From Smittia aterrima (Eukaryota > Arthropoda > Insecta > Diptera > Chironomidae), in the NCBI GenBank assembly GCA_033063855.1, contig CP093830.1:21452854-21516853 (forward strand): DNA of 64,000 nt, given 5' to 3'. The notes beneath the pieces are model-generated. The model was not told the DNA's origin and did no database searches. It saw only the letters and a program-made list of their open reading frames with translations. A program made the position numbers and the translations under genes. Shown here piece by piece: positions 1 to 12,900 of this stretch (position 1 is the first letter of the stretch; every line of letters begins with the position of its first letter).

Positions 1-1818
1 ATATAAATCTTCTTATTTGTTGAACATAAATCTTCATAGACATCGCAACCATAAAAACAAGATTTTCTTCTTTAGGCGCTTTTCCACTCTCGACCCCTTT
101 TAAGCTGGGAATGGTCTCTCGATATCCACCACCGAAGAAGCGAAGGCAAAGAAATGATATATTCGCATGGCATTAAGGATAAGAAAGGCGGATTTATGAA
201 TCTCACTCTCGCCACTCTCTCTTCATGTGTTGATTTTATTAAATTTTTATGGGCTCCCGACGTCGTTGCATTTCCCTCAAGAAGAACTCTTCACAGGAGA
301 CTTCGAGATTTAACGACAAATTAAATTCCATTTAAGGACTCATAAAATCTCCATAATTTCCACATCTTCGCGATGACTCTCGCACACGGAACAAATTAGC
401 TGCCACATCCAAGCGAGTTGTGTAAATTTCAATTGCGTAATTAAACGTTGGGCGTACAGCAGTTTTTCACGATAATAAAATCTTCAAATACACGCATTAT
501 GCGACAGCGAATCCCCCAACAGCCAATTAAAGGTATCATGTCTCGACCGGGAACAAGGAACAAGCAGACCCATTCTCATCAGCATCAGAACGAGAGTTTT
601 AATGTCTCTTCGGCTTCTTTTTATTTGCTCGTTGGCAATTACCCTCTTGATACTCCCCCGCTCACCAAACCAGCAATTTAATGATATAAAAATGAAGTTA
701 ATAGAAGTCCTTCTCTTCTTCAATGTGTCTGAGTCGCATAGTTTGGCTTTTGTCTTGATGATGTGTGGTTTGCCGCTGTCTGCCGATGTTGCAAACTATC
801 AATTTCTCGTTGGGGGCAAGTTGAGCGCAGCACAACACACAAAAGCGTATCATGATAAATGATTTTGGGGACGGTTAATTACTCCCAAAACTGTCGTAAT
901 TTTTATGTTCCATTCGGCATATTAAAGAAGATATCATTAACATCGTGTACACCTTTTATCCTTCTCACTCCCTCCTTTGATCTTTTTCCCGAGGAGAGAG
1001 ACTTCTAAACACACGAGAAGAGAGTGAAGTCATTAGACGACGTACGAACTCCCGTTTGCAATTTTCCTATCGCCATCCTTTTCCAATTAGTTTCCAAATG
1101 AAATCGGAAATATTTTCCCCATAACACTCATATCAGTTCCTTCAGTAATTTATCTCGCACTGTGCGACGACGATATGAGAAGGAAATTGGCAAAAATGGA
1201 GACAAATTGCGAAATGCCAGGTTAGCTTTATGAACTTCAAGGACTGAAAGGTTCACTGGCAAAGTTGAAGGCAATTTTAATGTCGTCTCTAAATTTATTA
1301 CATGAATTTGCACTTTGCGTCTCGTGTTAAAGCGGTGGAGAGGAGCCATGTTTCATTATAATTAGATGCTCCATCTAGAAACTTCTCCCATTCCACGCTC
1401 TGAACAAACAGGAAGCGGAACGAACCATCTCATCGTCGTTGATGTTGTTTTTGTTTTGGTTGGGAGTCGAAACAACATTTTAACTAATTTTAATTAATGT
1501 TCAAATGCAATTTGTTTGTTACTCATATCGCTGTTTTGTGGAAAAACTTATCTGGGAGAGAACTTTTCGCCTCGACCACTTTCGACTCGACAAATGGAGA
1601 TTTTTAATTTATTAAAATGCATTACGTTGCGGAATCGTTGGTCGAAATTATGTGGCGAAAATTAAATATTGATTTTCGTAGATTAATGTTATGAAATGGC
1701 TGGGGATGAATTGCATTCGAGTGTAATCATGCTGATTAGCAAAATGTTCTCTCTCTGGCTCTCGGAGCTTTTGTACTTTGATTGTAAACTTTGTTTGTTT
1801 GTTTAAAGAAATATTTAC
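1..1818 (-). other. Intron sequence (copy A of part of the last hth intron)
   Basis: Non-coding stretch equivalent to 28682-30499. It lies just past the donor of the exon at 1819-1877. It holds no convincing open frame, and the short ones present are shared with copy B only because the DNA is nearly identical. A TTAATTAA-containing motif at 1478-1501 also occurs at 14997-15020. Confidence 0.85.
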
Positions 1819-1877
1819 CTGCTCTATTCGATTGATCGATCATTGGCTGTACAATTCTTCTTCTAGCGTTAATAAAC
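1819..1877 (-). CDS. hth: second, identical copy of the homothorax recognition-helix exon (inside duplicated block A)
   Basis: This 59-bp segment is base-for-base identical to the exon at 30500-30558, including the acceptor (catttcag|G) and donor (GCAG|gtaaatat). It encodes FINARRRIVQPMIDQSNRA. It lies about 26 kb downstream of the gene's stop codon, within the block 1-9800 that repeats 28682-38498. No helix 1 or helix 2 exon accompanies it in the visible block. On its own it cannot be expressed as a homeodomain from this position. It is most likely the same exon on an alternative-haplotype contig, not a second genomic exon. Coding identity is certain; its status as a separate locus is doubtful. 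Confidence 0.8.
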
Positions 1878-4800
1878 CTGAAATGAAAAGAGAAAGAAAT
1901 TAATATTTTGATGCTTGAGAGGAGATTCATGTCAGACGAATCATCGAAGTTGACGTTCAAGAGAGAAACTAGAAAATTGCATTAGGGAAATTGAGTTTTC
2001 AGCTTTTGTTTCAAGTCAAGTGGAAACATTGAGCTTAGAATCTCCAAGAGAGACCACATCTATAATGCACTCGCACACATATTTCATGAATCTTTTATGA
2101 GATGAAATTGAAAAAAGTTCTTTTTCTACCACAGTCGTCGCTATCGACAGATCCAAAACAATTTTTTCTTTCTCCTTTCGATATGAATAATTTATGCTCT
2201 CGTCTGAGTTCGAGGTATTTTATCGGAATGAGACGCTTCGTCTTCGACTGCAGTTGATAGAGAAATTTTAAATTTAGATGGACTTCAATCACCGTCGAGG
2301 GAGAATCCTTTTGGGACGAGACCGAGAGAGATGAAACTTTAAATCGATGAAAAGCAAAAGATTTAAAGAAAATTCAAGCGAGTCGAATCCCTTCTGATGA
2401 AGATTCCAAAGAATCATTAATCACATTGTGACAACTTATGCTTCACTGCCTCTGAGAGTCTTTCTCGGGGATGGCATTCATGTCTGCGCTCGGGAAACAC
2501 CCTCGAAAAACTATTTAGTTGCTTTTCTTCTCTTCCGACTTCTTCGGCGAAAGAAAAACTTTGATTTGAATTTTCTGCCTTTTGCGAAACGATCATTTAT
2601 TCTTTTTGATGAACTCAAGCATGATAACAGTGACTCGAGCTCACCCCATGCGCAAAAAAAGTGGGAGAGAGATCGACGACAACGACAAAATGTATTGTTA
2701 TTTTAAATTTATCAACATGAACTCGTCGTCGTTCGTCGTCTCTTGCCTCATTTTCATTTTAATGCCATTTCCTTCGATGCTTCGCATTATCTCGCGCTGC
2801 GCTCTCTCCGTCGAGCAAACACTCTGAATTCACTCGGTTTAATTATTTTAATCAAATTTTATATCATTTCAATGTAGAAACATTAATCATGTTGTTGAAT
2901 CAAGAAGAAGAAGGAAGACAAAAAAAAATGCTTTATGGGTGAATGAGAGTTGTTTGTAAAGCGAGGAGCGCGCGCGGGGGTGTGATGGCTTTTATCTCGA
3001 GAAACGAAAAAGTATTTTCAATGTCTTTAGGAATTTTTTTTCAAAATATGTAAATTACAAGACTCTCTCTCTCTCTGCTATTAACCGAAAGGAGCAGCTC
3101 CTCGTTTGTTGTTGGAGGATGTGAGATAAAGCAGACACAGCCACTGCCTCAGATATTATTAAATAAATTTATGTTTATGCACGAGTTCACAACAAAACAG
3201 CGCGAGATGTGTTGGCACATCATTTTCCTTTCCGCAAGTGGAAAACAAGCAAGCGTGAGAATAGATAATTACCGACGCCTCTCCAGTGCTGCGCGAGTAA
3301 AATCATTTGGAAGCGTAATTAGGCATTTATGAAGTTTAACTTTGCTTTCTCCGAGAGCGAAGCTCATATTAATTCTTAATTCATACAACTCACATAAATC
3401 ATCAGCAACACCACATGATACGTCATTTGGACGTAAAATTTATGTTAATACAAATTTTCGGCGATTGGCAACATAAATTGCTACAAACACGGGACGATAA
3501 ATAATATCATAATCATAACTCTTCAACAGATGGTGTTTGCTATGCGCCTTTTTCTCTCTGGCTTTTCCTTTCCTTTTCCGCTGGAAATCTCACTCGAAAG
3601 ACTTTCTCATGAAAAGCAGCAGCAGCAGCAGCTCACCCCTCTCACCTCGACACAAAAGTGATAAATTATATTTTCTGTATTTTTGAATAAATTTCACTTG
3701 TTTATTAAAATGCAATGCATTCTCGACCCGAAAACTGTTTTCCTTCTAATTTGTGTAACACATTTTCGCACCAGAACCGTCTGGTGCAGTCTCACTGAGT
3801 TGAGATGTCGAGGGCAAGTGGGATCAAATCGATCATTTTGGTGTTTTTCTTTCTATCAGAAACAATTGGGGTTTCCTCATCGACTCACCGAGGCGTCAAG
3901 TAGTTCACTTCCATGTGAGTGAGAAAAGGAGGCAACATTTGTAACAAATGGCACAAAGGAAATTTGAAGCAATAAACTCGATTTATATTAAAAAGATTGA
4001 GCCCCGAGAAAGTCGAATAGACAAAGTAAAAGTAGAAGAGGAAACTTTTGAAGAGAAAGAGATTTTTGAGCTGACACGATCTACTTTACATTTATCCACA
4101 GCAATCACATATTTTTACACGTTTGAGCGAGTGATGATGACGTCGACAACAACGGTTATTATAGCGACAACATGTTGCGATAACTACCCATAGATTTAAA
4201 ATGATATGAAATAAATTTGTTTGAACTGTCATGGGAAGAGAGTGCGACAAAAATATTTCCACATCTGATTTGCCTTTCGCCTGCGAAAATTTATCTCTTC
4301 GCTAGCAGTTGCTGTTGTCTCTTCCTCGACATGTTCGCAATGGCTTTTCTTTCTCTCTCTCCAAGAGCCTATAAATAATATTTTCCAGGAGGAGAAAAAC
4401 ATGCGCCACGTCTAAACGCAAATAAATCACATCACAAATTTTAGGAAAATTATCAAAGTTTTTTTTTTCTTCGTTTGGAAAAAAGTCTTCTTTTGTTTCG
4501 TTCTCCTTCCACTTAAGAATCCATTTCAACTCATAAATCTTTCATAAAAATATTTTAATTAAACTTCTTTTCTACTTGATCCGGAGATTATGTTGTTGAG
4601 ATTTGCGCCTAGCATTGTGTGTTTGTTAATGAAAGCGACGATGGCAAAATACTAATTTTAATGGAACGCACTGGGCCCGCCGCTGCCTTGAGTTCGGTAC
4701 GTGATATAAAACATCTGTTGACAGTCTTAATTTTCTTCTGCTCTGGCCCATTCTGTCCACTCCAAATAATAATAACAGCACAGAAGAGAAGAGAAAGAAA

Positions 4801-7800
4801 AAAAAAACTTTACGATTCGAAAAAGGAACCGAAAAGAAAGAAATTCCAATTATTGGACTTTTCTTTTACGGGGTAAAGTCGTAATTTGTTTCTCTCTCTC
4901 ACTCACTCACTCGAATGCCAAAAAGTTTGACCCTCACTCTCCCATGTAAATATTGAATTGTTTCTCTCCTCCCGACAAAGCGATCCGAAAACTTACAAAT
5001 ATGGAAGCGAAATCGCATCAAAATTCAGCAAACATTATTTAATAAACGATAAATAAAAAATTATCGTTTTCGGAGATTGGAAGGACAGAGGAGTGAGCAA
5101 GCAAGCGAAAGACTTGAATCTGGAGGATGCAAACAAGGAAATTCAAAGCATGTACGAGAATTTAAGATATCGTACTTAAGCGCTATTTAAATGTATAAGA
5201 TATGAAAACCTTTATACGAAAACCTTAATGCCAATAATGGGAAATGACAACTAAGGGACGATTCGAAGAGAATGTCAAATTTACTTTAATTAAATTCTAA
5301 GACTTTAGGCTTCACATCACAGAACGATTCCGTCGAGTTGCCTCATTGTTTGGGTTCCCTTTGAGAGATCACAAAATCTCAGGACGTGTATAACAATCAT
5401 CGTAATGTGTTTTGTAGTCATTTCCATAACTAGAAAACGTCTTTATGGCTCACATGGTTTCCCCTTAGCCCAATGTAATTGACCATTCAAAGTTTTTCCC
5501 GAAGAACTTCATTTTACAGAAGAGGACTTTAATACGCGAAGGATGATGATTGAGGGCGCTTGCGCTTGTCCACCAGACAGTTTGTCATTTGTTATTCAAG
5601 AGAAAACGAAGGAGCAACCAGAAAATTTCTTTCTACTCGAGAAGCTTCGAGATTATAAATGCTTTTATTGATTCAATAAAAATGAAGGATTACTGTTCGT
5701 TCATTTGCCTCTTCCTCGTTTTGCTTGTTGTCACAGAAGACGATTCCATTTGCTAGATAAAGATGAAAAATATCGAACGCAAAGCTCGACGATTGCACAA
5801 GTTTTTTGAGAAATGCAATTTGTTCTCTCGAGAGGACGAGAGGCGACATGACTTTATTACATTAGATTAATCGTTGTTGTTGAATCTTTTGATATCCATT
5901 CGTTTCTATTCTTCTCGTCTGACTGCTGACCAAGGCAATTTGAGGAGATTTAAAAGATGAAGCATTGTGGCAAGTTCTCTCGAATTATTTTTTTTTGGCA
6001 GTGAAAGCAATTTGTTCGCCAACCGGAAAAACTTTGAAACATTTCGCTTCATAGAAATTGCTTCTCTAATAATGCCTATCGATATTTTCTCCACCCTTCG
6101 ATCCCCCCAAAGTACCCAATTAACTCAGTTAGCAGTCCGAAGAAGACGATGCTCGCCAATTTACATCGTTAAGGAGAGAAAAATCCGATCGAGCATAAAG
6201 AACACAAATTCCAGTTATTTTTCCGTTTCTCCTGATTGTTTCTCCCTTTTCCGGCCATATCATCATTTTTATTGTTCATTTTGCTAACGATTTCTAGCTG
6301 TCTTACCCTTATTCACATCATCATGCCGATTCACCGCCGCCCCCATCACCTCTCCGCCCTCGTATAAATTTCTTTTTAACAAACACCATAACGACAGGCG
6401 AGAATAGATAGGAAAATATATTTTGCCGATCTTCCGATCCCAGCAATCAATGCGGTGGAGAGATGAAGAGATGGAAAGCAACGCACGAAGCGAAATTTAT
6501 TAATAAATAAATTCAATTTCATTCTAAGAGGGAGAGAAGGAATAGAAATTATTGCAGATAAATATTCCGTGGAGGTATTTTCTCTGTTGCCTTTTGCCAT
6601 CTTCATCAATCCGAGCGATGGGAAAATTTTTCCCAATTCCCTCAGTGTGGCAAAGTAAAACGCTTTTGTCGGTAAAATGAAGTAATTATAATTTGGAAAC
6701 GTGAATTGACTCCTAACGGACGAATTATGGAGATTTGCTTGTAATCGAGACGGAAGTTTTCGTTTCAAATTAATTTTACAAGCTCTTGAGAGTGTGAAAG
6801 AGAATCGAGTTCAATTGCTGGAGAATGAAGGTCAATTACAAACCCGAGCTTGAATATTCATTGTCACCAGACTGTGAAGCTGGAAAAGGGCTTGTCTCGT
6901 CAATTCAATGCAGGCCAGAGAGAGAGAGAGATTAAGATTTCCTCATTTGTTATTTTTAAATTCTGTTAACTCTCAAGTTCTAAAATTAGTTCTTAACGAA
7001 GCAGAATCATTTGTGAAGTGTCCCCACGCACAGCAAAAAAAAAACCGAAACAATGACAATTGTCTCGAAAGCAGATAAATTTCTGCATTAATTAACATCA
7101 ATTGAATGTAATGAACCCTTTTCTGTTATCCCGAAGAGAAGTCTGCTGAAGCGCACATAATCTCGAGACGAGAGTGAGGCGAAAGTATCATAAACTCAGC
7201 ACTTTTATTCAATTACAATCAATAAAAAGATTTTCGACGACGAAAAAAAAAAGTGTAAAGCATTAAAAGCCCGGGGAAACAATGAAAAGTAACAAATTCA
7301 ATTTATAACAATAAACAGCATCGAGAGAGAAGAAGAATTGTCTGGATCTGTTGAATGAGAGACTTCATCATCCGACAGAAGCGCTCGGGTTAAGGTTGTG
7401 TATCATTATTTAATAATGAGGCGGGATGTTGGTATTTATTCTCTTTCGAAGACGAGCTCGCGCGTGTGACTCTACCGGATCCTTCAATTTACTCAATCGT
7501 CGCCTTTATTTCATTATCGACTTGTCTTCGTCGTTCGAGCAAACCGTTGCTTGTTAAGAAGTTAAAGTGATTCGCTCATTGTTCGCATTTGAATGTGAAT
7601 GAACCTGAGCTCCAGCAGCGCAAAGTAGATATTGACAAATTGATTGAATTAGTGATAATAAAATGTAACTCTCTGCGCTCTGCGCTATCTAAGACCGCTT
7701 ATGAACAACTGAATTTGATTATCGAGATTCTCGAGAACTTGCATGCTTAACTTAAAATTCCATTTTGTTGAACTCGAGAAACGTGACGCTTTATGATTAT

Positions 7801-9800
7801 TTTCGATTCATTAAACTGCATCATTATGCGATTGCGGAAGAAGAGCAGAAAGCGAGAAGGCAAAGGCAGAACAGAAAAATAAAAATTACAGCGAAATAAT
7901 TGCACACGAGAGCAGCGGTGGTTGAGAGTTAATTTGGTTTTCGTGCCAGTGCTCTTTCGACTCCACCTTTATGGCGCGCTATTAATTTGTTAAATTGGAA
8001 AACATAACAAATAATTTGCAAGTTTTACACCATTTTTGAAATATCTTATCGAATGGCCGCGATTCAGCTTTAAAATTTGAATTCCACATGAACGACGACG
8101 CGGCGATGACGATGAGCCGGAAAATTTCTCATTTCCGACAGAAAGCCGTCAGGAAAACTCTCCGAGCATGTGCTAATCATTGTGATTGGAATCTGTCCAA
8201 TGCACGAGCAAATGCAAACATCGCATTCATAATATTTTGTGCAAATAGGAAGCAGGAAAATATATTTCCCCGCACGTGTGTTATTAGTCGATGAAAAGGA
8301 TTTTGTTTTGCGCTAGCCTAAAAAGTTATTCGCTTGCTTTTGTTTCTTTCTTCCCTTCCTGCAAAAGCTCCTCTCACTCGAAGTCAACAAAAGACGATGC
8401 CAGAGAATGTTTTTCAATCAATGGGAGGAAGCTGTTTGCTGTGTGTGAAAAACATATTGCTTTGAGGTTTTCCATTCAAAAAAATATTTTCGCTCGCTCC
8501 TTCCCTCGCTTGTTATTGTGGTCGATGCTATTGTGTGTTTCAACGCCGCCACCCTCAAGGTAATATTTTCCATCCATCTCCTCTCTCCCCCTTCAAATAG
8601 CTTTTTATTTATTTTGCGGTTTTTCTGCTGTTGAGATATTTAAAATCTTTTTTCTCTCCTCTTGTTTATTTGCCAATTAAATCGTTTTCAACAACGAAAA
8701 TGACCATTGTGAGAAGATTAAACGTGTTTTCCCGATGGGAAGCGATTACGAAACTTGTTCTTTTTTAAATGAAAGAGGAAGGAGCCACTCCCACTGAGAA
8801 AAATCCCTTTTCCTCTTAATTTCAGCCAATAATTTTCCGATTGAGTTTCATCATGAAAATAATAATAAAGGAGCCATTTACCTGGAAAAAGAAAATGGCA
8901 AAATTAAATGAGTTTTCCTTTTTTTTCCACTCGCTTCTCTCTTTGGCTGCTGCTGTTGTTGTTCTGTGTGCGCGCAATAAATAAAATTACGGCATTAAAA
9001 ATCCATTAAAGATTCATGCATCAGAAAATCGTTTATACAGTTTTTTTCCGTTTCGTTTTTCCAAATCATAAAAAAATTAAAAGGATTTTCCTTTAAATGG
9101 AGTTTTCCTCGGGAAACTTCTTTCTTGCGTGGAAAATGAGCCAGAAAGAAACTCAAGCGAGATCTTCTGTTGAGCGAGATTACAAGGGTGAATTTGAATA
9201 CTTCTTTCCCAGCGCATTCCCTTTTCGCTTCTGTTATTTATGCAAAACGCAAATTTGTTTCGTTTGCTGTCATATTTTCACATTTACACACATGTGAGAA
9301 GAAGAGGAGAAGCGTTTCGTCGTTGCCTGCTCTGACACATGGAATTGCTATAAATGGCACTTTTTCTATGAATATTTTATACATTATAATGCAAAGAAAA
9401 TATATCTATAACTGGAAAAAGAGAGCCTGACAGTGAAAATAGAAAGAAAAGTGAGGAGAAATCTCTTAGTTACGTCACACCGAAACATTGACACGTGACA
9501 GTAAAAGGAATAAGTGGCCGAACAAGCTCGTTTCATGTCAAATCACACTCTCACAAGGAATCAACGTGATGTAATTTGTGAAAAAGTCTTCCGCCTCGTT
9601 GAGAAATAGTCTCACATAAAGTGCCATCAGAAATATTAAGATTAGAAGCGCATGGAGAGTCGAGAGTCGAGTAAAGAGTATAAATAATAAATGATGCAAA
9701 TTTCCAAGTGAGGATTGTGGCACGTTTCCATGTCTCTCAAGACGAGAGTTAGAGAGCAAATGGATTAAGGAGGAGAAGCCGAGCAATCGATTGGAATGAA
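1878..9800 (-). other. Intron sequence (copy A of most of the helix 2 to helix 3 intron)
   Basis: Non-coding stretch equivalent to 30559-38498. Several short open frames differ in length between the two copies. A minus-strand frame of 130 codons at 6376-6768 is cut to 89 codons in copy B, and a plus-strand frame at 5550-5756 is disrupted in copy B by the change near 5637. That behaviour supports non-coding sequence. It contains CT, GA and AGC microsatellites. Confidence 0.85.
3615..3632. repeat. (AGC)6 microsatellite, copy A
   Basis: Six uninterrupted AGC units in intron sequence. The repeat number is the same in copy B (32303-32320), unlike several nearby CT and homopolymer tracts. Confidence 0.95.
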
Positions 9801-9900
9801 NNNNNNNNNNNNNNNNNNNNNNNNNNNNNNNNNNNNNNNNNNNNNNNNNNNNNNNNNNNNNNNNNNNNNNNNNNNNNNNNNNNNNNNNNNNNNNNNNNNN
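9801..9900. other. Assembly gap of exactly 100 Ns
   Basis: One hundred unresolved bases separate copy A of the duplication from the 3' flank. A run of exactly 100 is commonly used as a placeholder for a gap of unknown length, so the true distance and adjacency are unknown. The duplicated block terminates precisely at its left edge, which suggests that the contig to the left is a separate piece placed here by scaffolding. Confidence 0.98.
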
Positions 9901-12900
9901 AATTGTACGTGATTAACGTTAAGATTGAAAATTATACACTCGCGAGGGAATGGAAATAAATTGCATATTTATTTTCCGACTCCGATAATGGCGAATACAA
10001 TTTCAATCAAGACGAGGAAAATATTCATTCGAGAGATTTCGTGATTCGGAGTTGATTGGATGAGGAGAGAAAAATAAAATTGTAATTAAATTAATTGATA
10101 TACAAACGACAGCCGATTGAAAATGTCTTTGCGAAGGTGAGACGAGATAATTGAAGAGTTGTTAGTTCCACTCATAAATTCGTTTATCAATTGAAAATTA
10201 AGGTCGTGAACAAAACCATCAAAGTTTTATCACCTGCTGACCCTACAATTTGTTTCGATGATTCACGAGACATCTGCTACAACAATGAGAACCGTAAAAA
10301 AAGAAAACATGATCTGCGGTCTCTCGTGCTTACAGGTTGACTTCATCTCATTTATTCAAATGTGGTGAGCGCTGGTCCGTAATCAATTAGACTTTCGTCA
10401 CATGCAGTTTATGCTCAATTTCATGAAATAATTCTTTGCTATATCAAAATGATTGCCTTGCTAATTTGACGTAATGAGTTTTCATTGCCATTATGGTTTG
10501 AGAAGGATGAAAGAAAACAACTGAACAAGTTGAGCTTAATGACGATAATTCGATAATTTGCCAGTTCATGTCTTTTGTCTACGTTTTAAAATCGTTGACA
10601 GGCTGAAAAGAGCAAGAAATTATAATTTGCTGCGGTTTTAGCATCATTAAGTCTTCTCTCCTCATTAACAATTCATAGGATATCCGATTCAGTCGCTTTA
10701 ACTTGATTTGAATAAACACAAAGTGGAGACCTAATGGATCTGCTTTGAACTCTTTAAAGTCAAACAAACAAATCAACCTCAGTCATGCGATTGAAATCAA
10801 AAATGTCAAAAAGAAGTTTTAAATGCGGTTTTAGTTTTTAACTTCATGGAACTTCTAGTGAAGGATATTTCAAAGGATATTTTCATTAATTTTCCTCTAA
10901 AACTTCAACGTAACATTCATTTTCAAAGTTTTTCATAAACTGCGCATGTGCAAAGTTCGAATTGTAAGGTTTCGAGGGATCATTCAAATTTTCATTTCGT
11001 TAATCCTCTCACAAATTATTTTCCGAAGAAATCGAAGGACTCAGGATGCTTCAATCGATTCACAGTCATTCTCATGACAAAACGGAACTTGCAATCTTCC
11101 GGAAGACGAGACTGTCATGTCTGAAAATATGTTTCAATGCCTAACTGTTTGCGGTTTGAATTTTGCATGACAGAAGAAACAATCAGGAACGGGAATTCGA
11201 TATGAATGTGCCAAACACACAAAAAAGTGTTGAAACTTTTTAATATCCTGTAAGCATCCGCTTTTGCTTATTCATCCCATCGTCGTCTTCTCATTTTTTA
11301 AACGATCCTTAAGGATGGACCGAAGCAACGATGTTAATGGAATATTGAGAAAATCTTTTTAATGAAGGAAATTTAATCACCAATTAATATTTTTTTTCTT
11401 TCTTCATTGACTCTCGTTCTCCTCTCGCGTTCTCGAGTGCGAAAGAAAATGGTAATGAAAGAAAATGAAGAAAATTATATCGTTAATTGGAAAATTATGC
11501 AAAAGAAGGAAAAAAAAGTAGAGAAAGAAAAAGGACGCGGGGGAGAAGTCTTGCAGACCGATCAGCGTGATAAAGTTATGGGGGTGGATTTAATTTTTTC
11601 AATTAACTACAAACAGCGATTAACAAATCAATATGTTGCAGGTCCATCTCGTAGCTTGTCGTCGACAGAAGGTTCATTTAAATTTTCCATCCCCAACACG
11701 GAGGAGCGATAACGCCGCGAAGATTTATTAGATGAAACTCTCCTTTGTCGCTTCAGCTTTAAATTGAAGTTGATTTAATTTTGCATAAATCCCTTTTCGA
11801 GTGAATTTAATTACAATGCATTTGTTAAAGACTCAATTTATTCGTTCTCTTCTCTTTCAGCTCCGACATTAACTCCCAAGTCGTTTGCAGTCACATCAAA
11901 TTGATAATTTTCTTAAACGTAAGACGGGTCATCTTAAGCTCGGAGAGGATGCGATTAAGAGCATCATTAAAATTAAAATTTAATTCAACTTTCGTAATCA
12001 AATTAAAATGTGCGCCAGAGGAGACGGAAGAAGAGCAAATATTGAAAGGGTTTTCCTGCCATAAGATCGTTAAGTAATTTCCGTTTCTTATCTTTGTTGA
12101 ATCCTCAACAAAGTTTTTTGTCGTTGAACTAAAGACTTGCATTTCCACAAGAAGAGGAAAACTTTTGAAATATTTATTCAACCTGACAATTTTTTTCTTC
12201 TTAAAGTAATCTTAAACGATTATAAATTTTACAATTTCTTTCCTTACAAAGTCTGCTTCGATTCCATTCTGCTCGTTCGATTCTCTCTCGTAATGCAAGT
12301 TTCCTTTTTTGCAACCCGTGAAGTGAAAGAGCTTGGAGGAAGAAAACCTGGAAAATGCTTCATAAATAATATGAAAATCGATTTCAGTTGAAAAGTTTTT
12401 TTCTTAACTTCATTTCGACGCAAACAAAAATGGAAATTAAAGAAGTTTGAGAACGAAATTGTTTGAGGGTCTTTCATTCGTTGAATTAGTAAATCGAAGG
12501 TAACAACGGTCAATTGTCCTTTCGTTCTCATGAAAATCTCTTGAAAATACAAAAATGGAACTTTTACTTGAACAAAAATAAGTTTTGAAGCTTCAGCAAT
12601 TATGTTTCAGAAGAGAAAGAAAAGAGGGAAACGTCGTCAGGTGAGCAGAGCAGAGTTTTTATAATTTATTTGAGTTTTTCTTCGCTAGACTTGCTCGCTC
12701 GCAATTGCAGCTTCGAAATCGTTCAGATGGCATTTCAGATCTCTAAAGCGAAAGGATTTTCGTGCTTTATGAGAGAAAACAAGAGAAAAACGTCTCAGAA
12801 TTTTAATCCACAATTTTCTTTTCGCAGAAAGAAAGAAATGGGAAAAAGGGAAAATTATCATAGAGCTTTAGTTATTCCAAGCATGTGAAAATATCATTCT

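Larger units (their letters stand above)
1..9800. repeat. Direct duplication, copy A (repeats 28682-38498)
   Basis: The block aligns end to end and in the same orientation with 28682-38498. The coordinate offset is 28681 at the left and 28698 at the right, because small indels accumulate. Visible substitutions include 301/28982 (C/G), 1749/30430 (C/T), 1782/30463 (T/A) and 8750-8751/37446-37447 (GA/AC). Indels fall mainly in homopolymers and CT or GA microsatellites (near 2330, 2920, 3006, 3063, 4487, 6342, 6520, 7670, 9044), plus a larger change near 5637. Divergence looks well below 1 %. The block stops abruptly at the N run, and its left end may lie outside the window. Apart from the exon at 1819-1877 it holds intron sequence only. 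Confidence 0.97.

Noticed and set aside
1819..1877. Mutually exclusive alternative homeobox exons
   Set aside because: The two exons are identical and the surrounding introns are almost identical too. Diverged alternative exons would be expected for functional choice, and assembly duplication explains it better.
6376..6768. 130-codon minus-strand open frame in copy A
   Set aside because: The equivalent frame in copy B is only 89 codons because a one-base indel shifts it, so it is not under coding constraint.
9701..9950. Transposon or target-site duplication at the end of the repeated block
   Set aside because: No inverted repeats or short direct repeats are visible at 9800 or 38498. The boundary coincides with the N gap.
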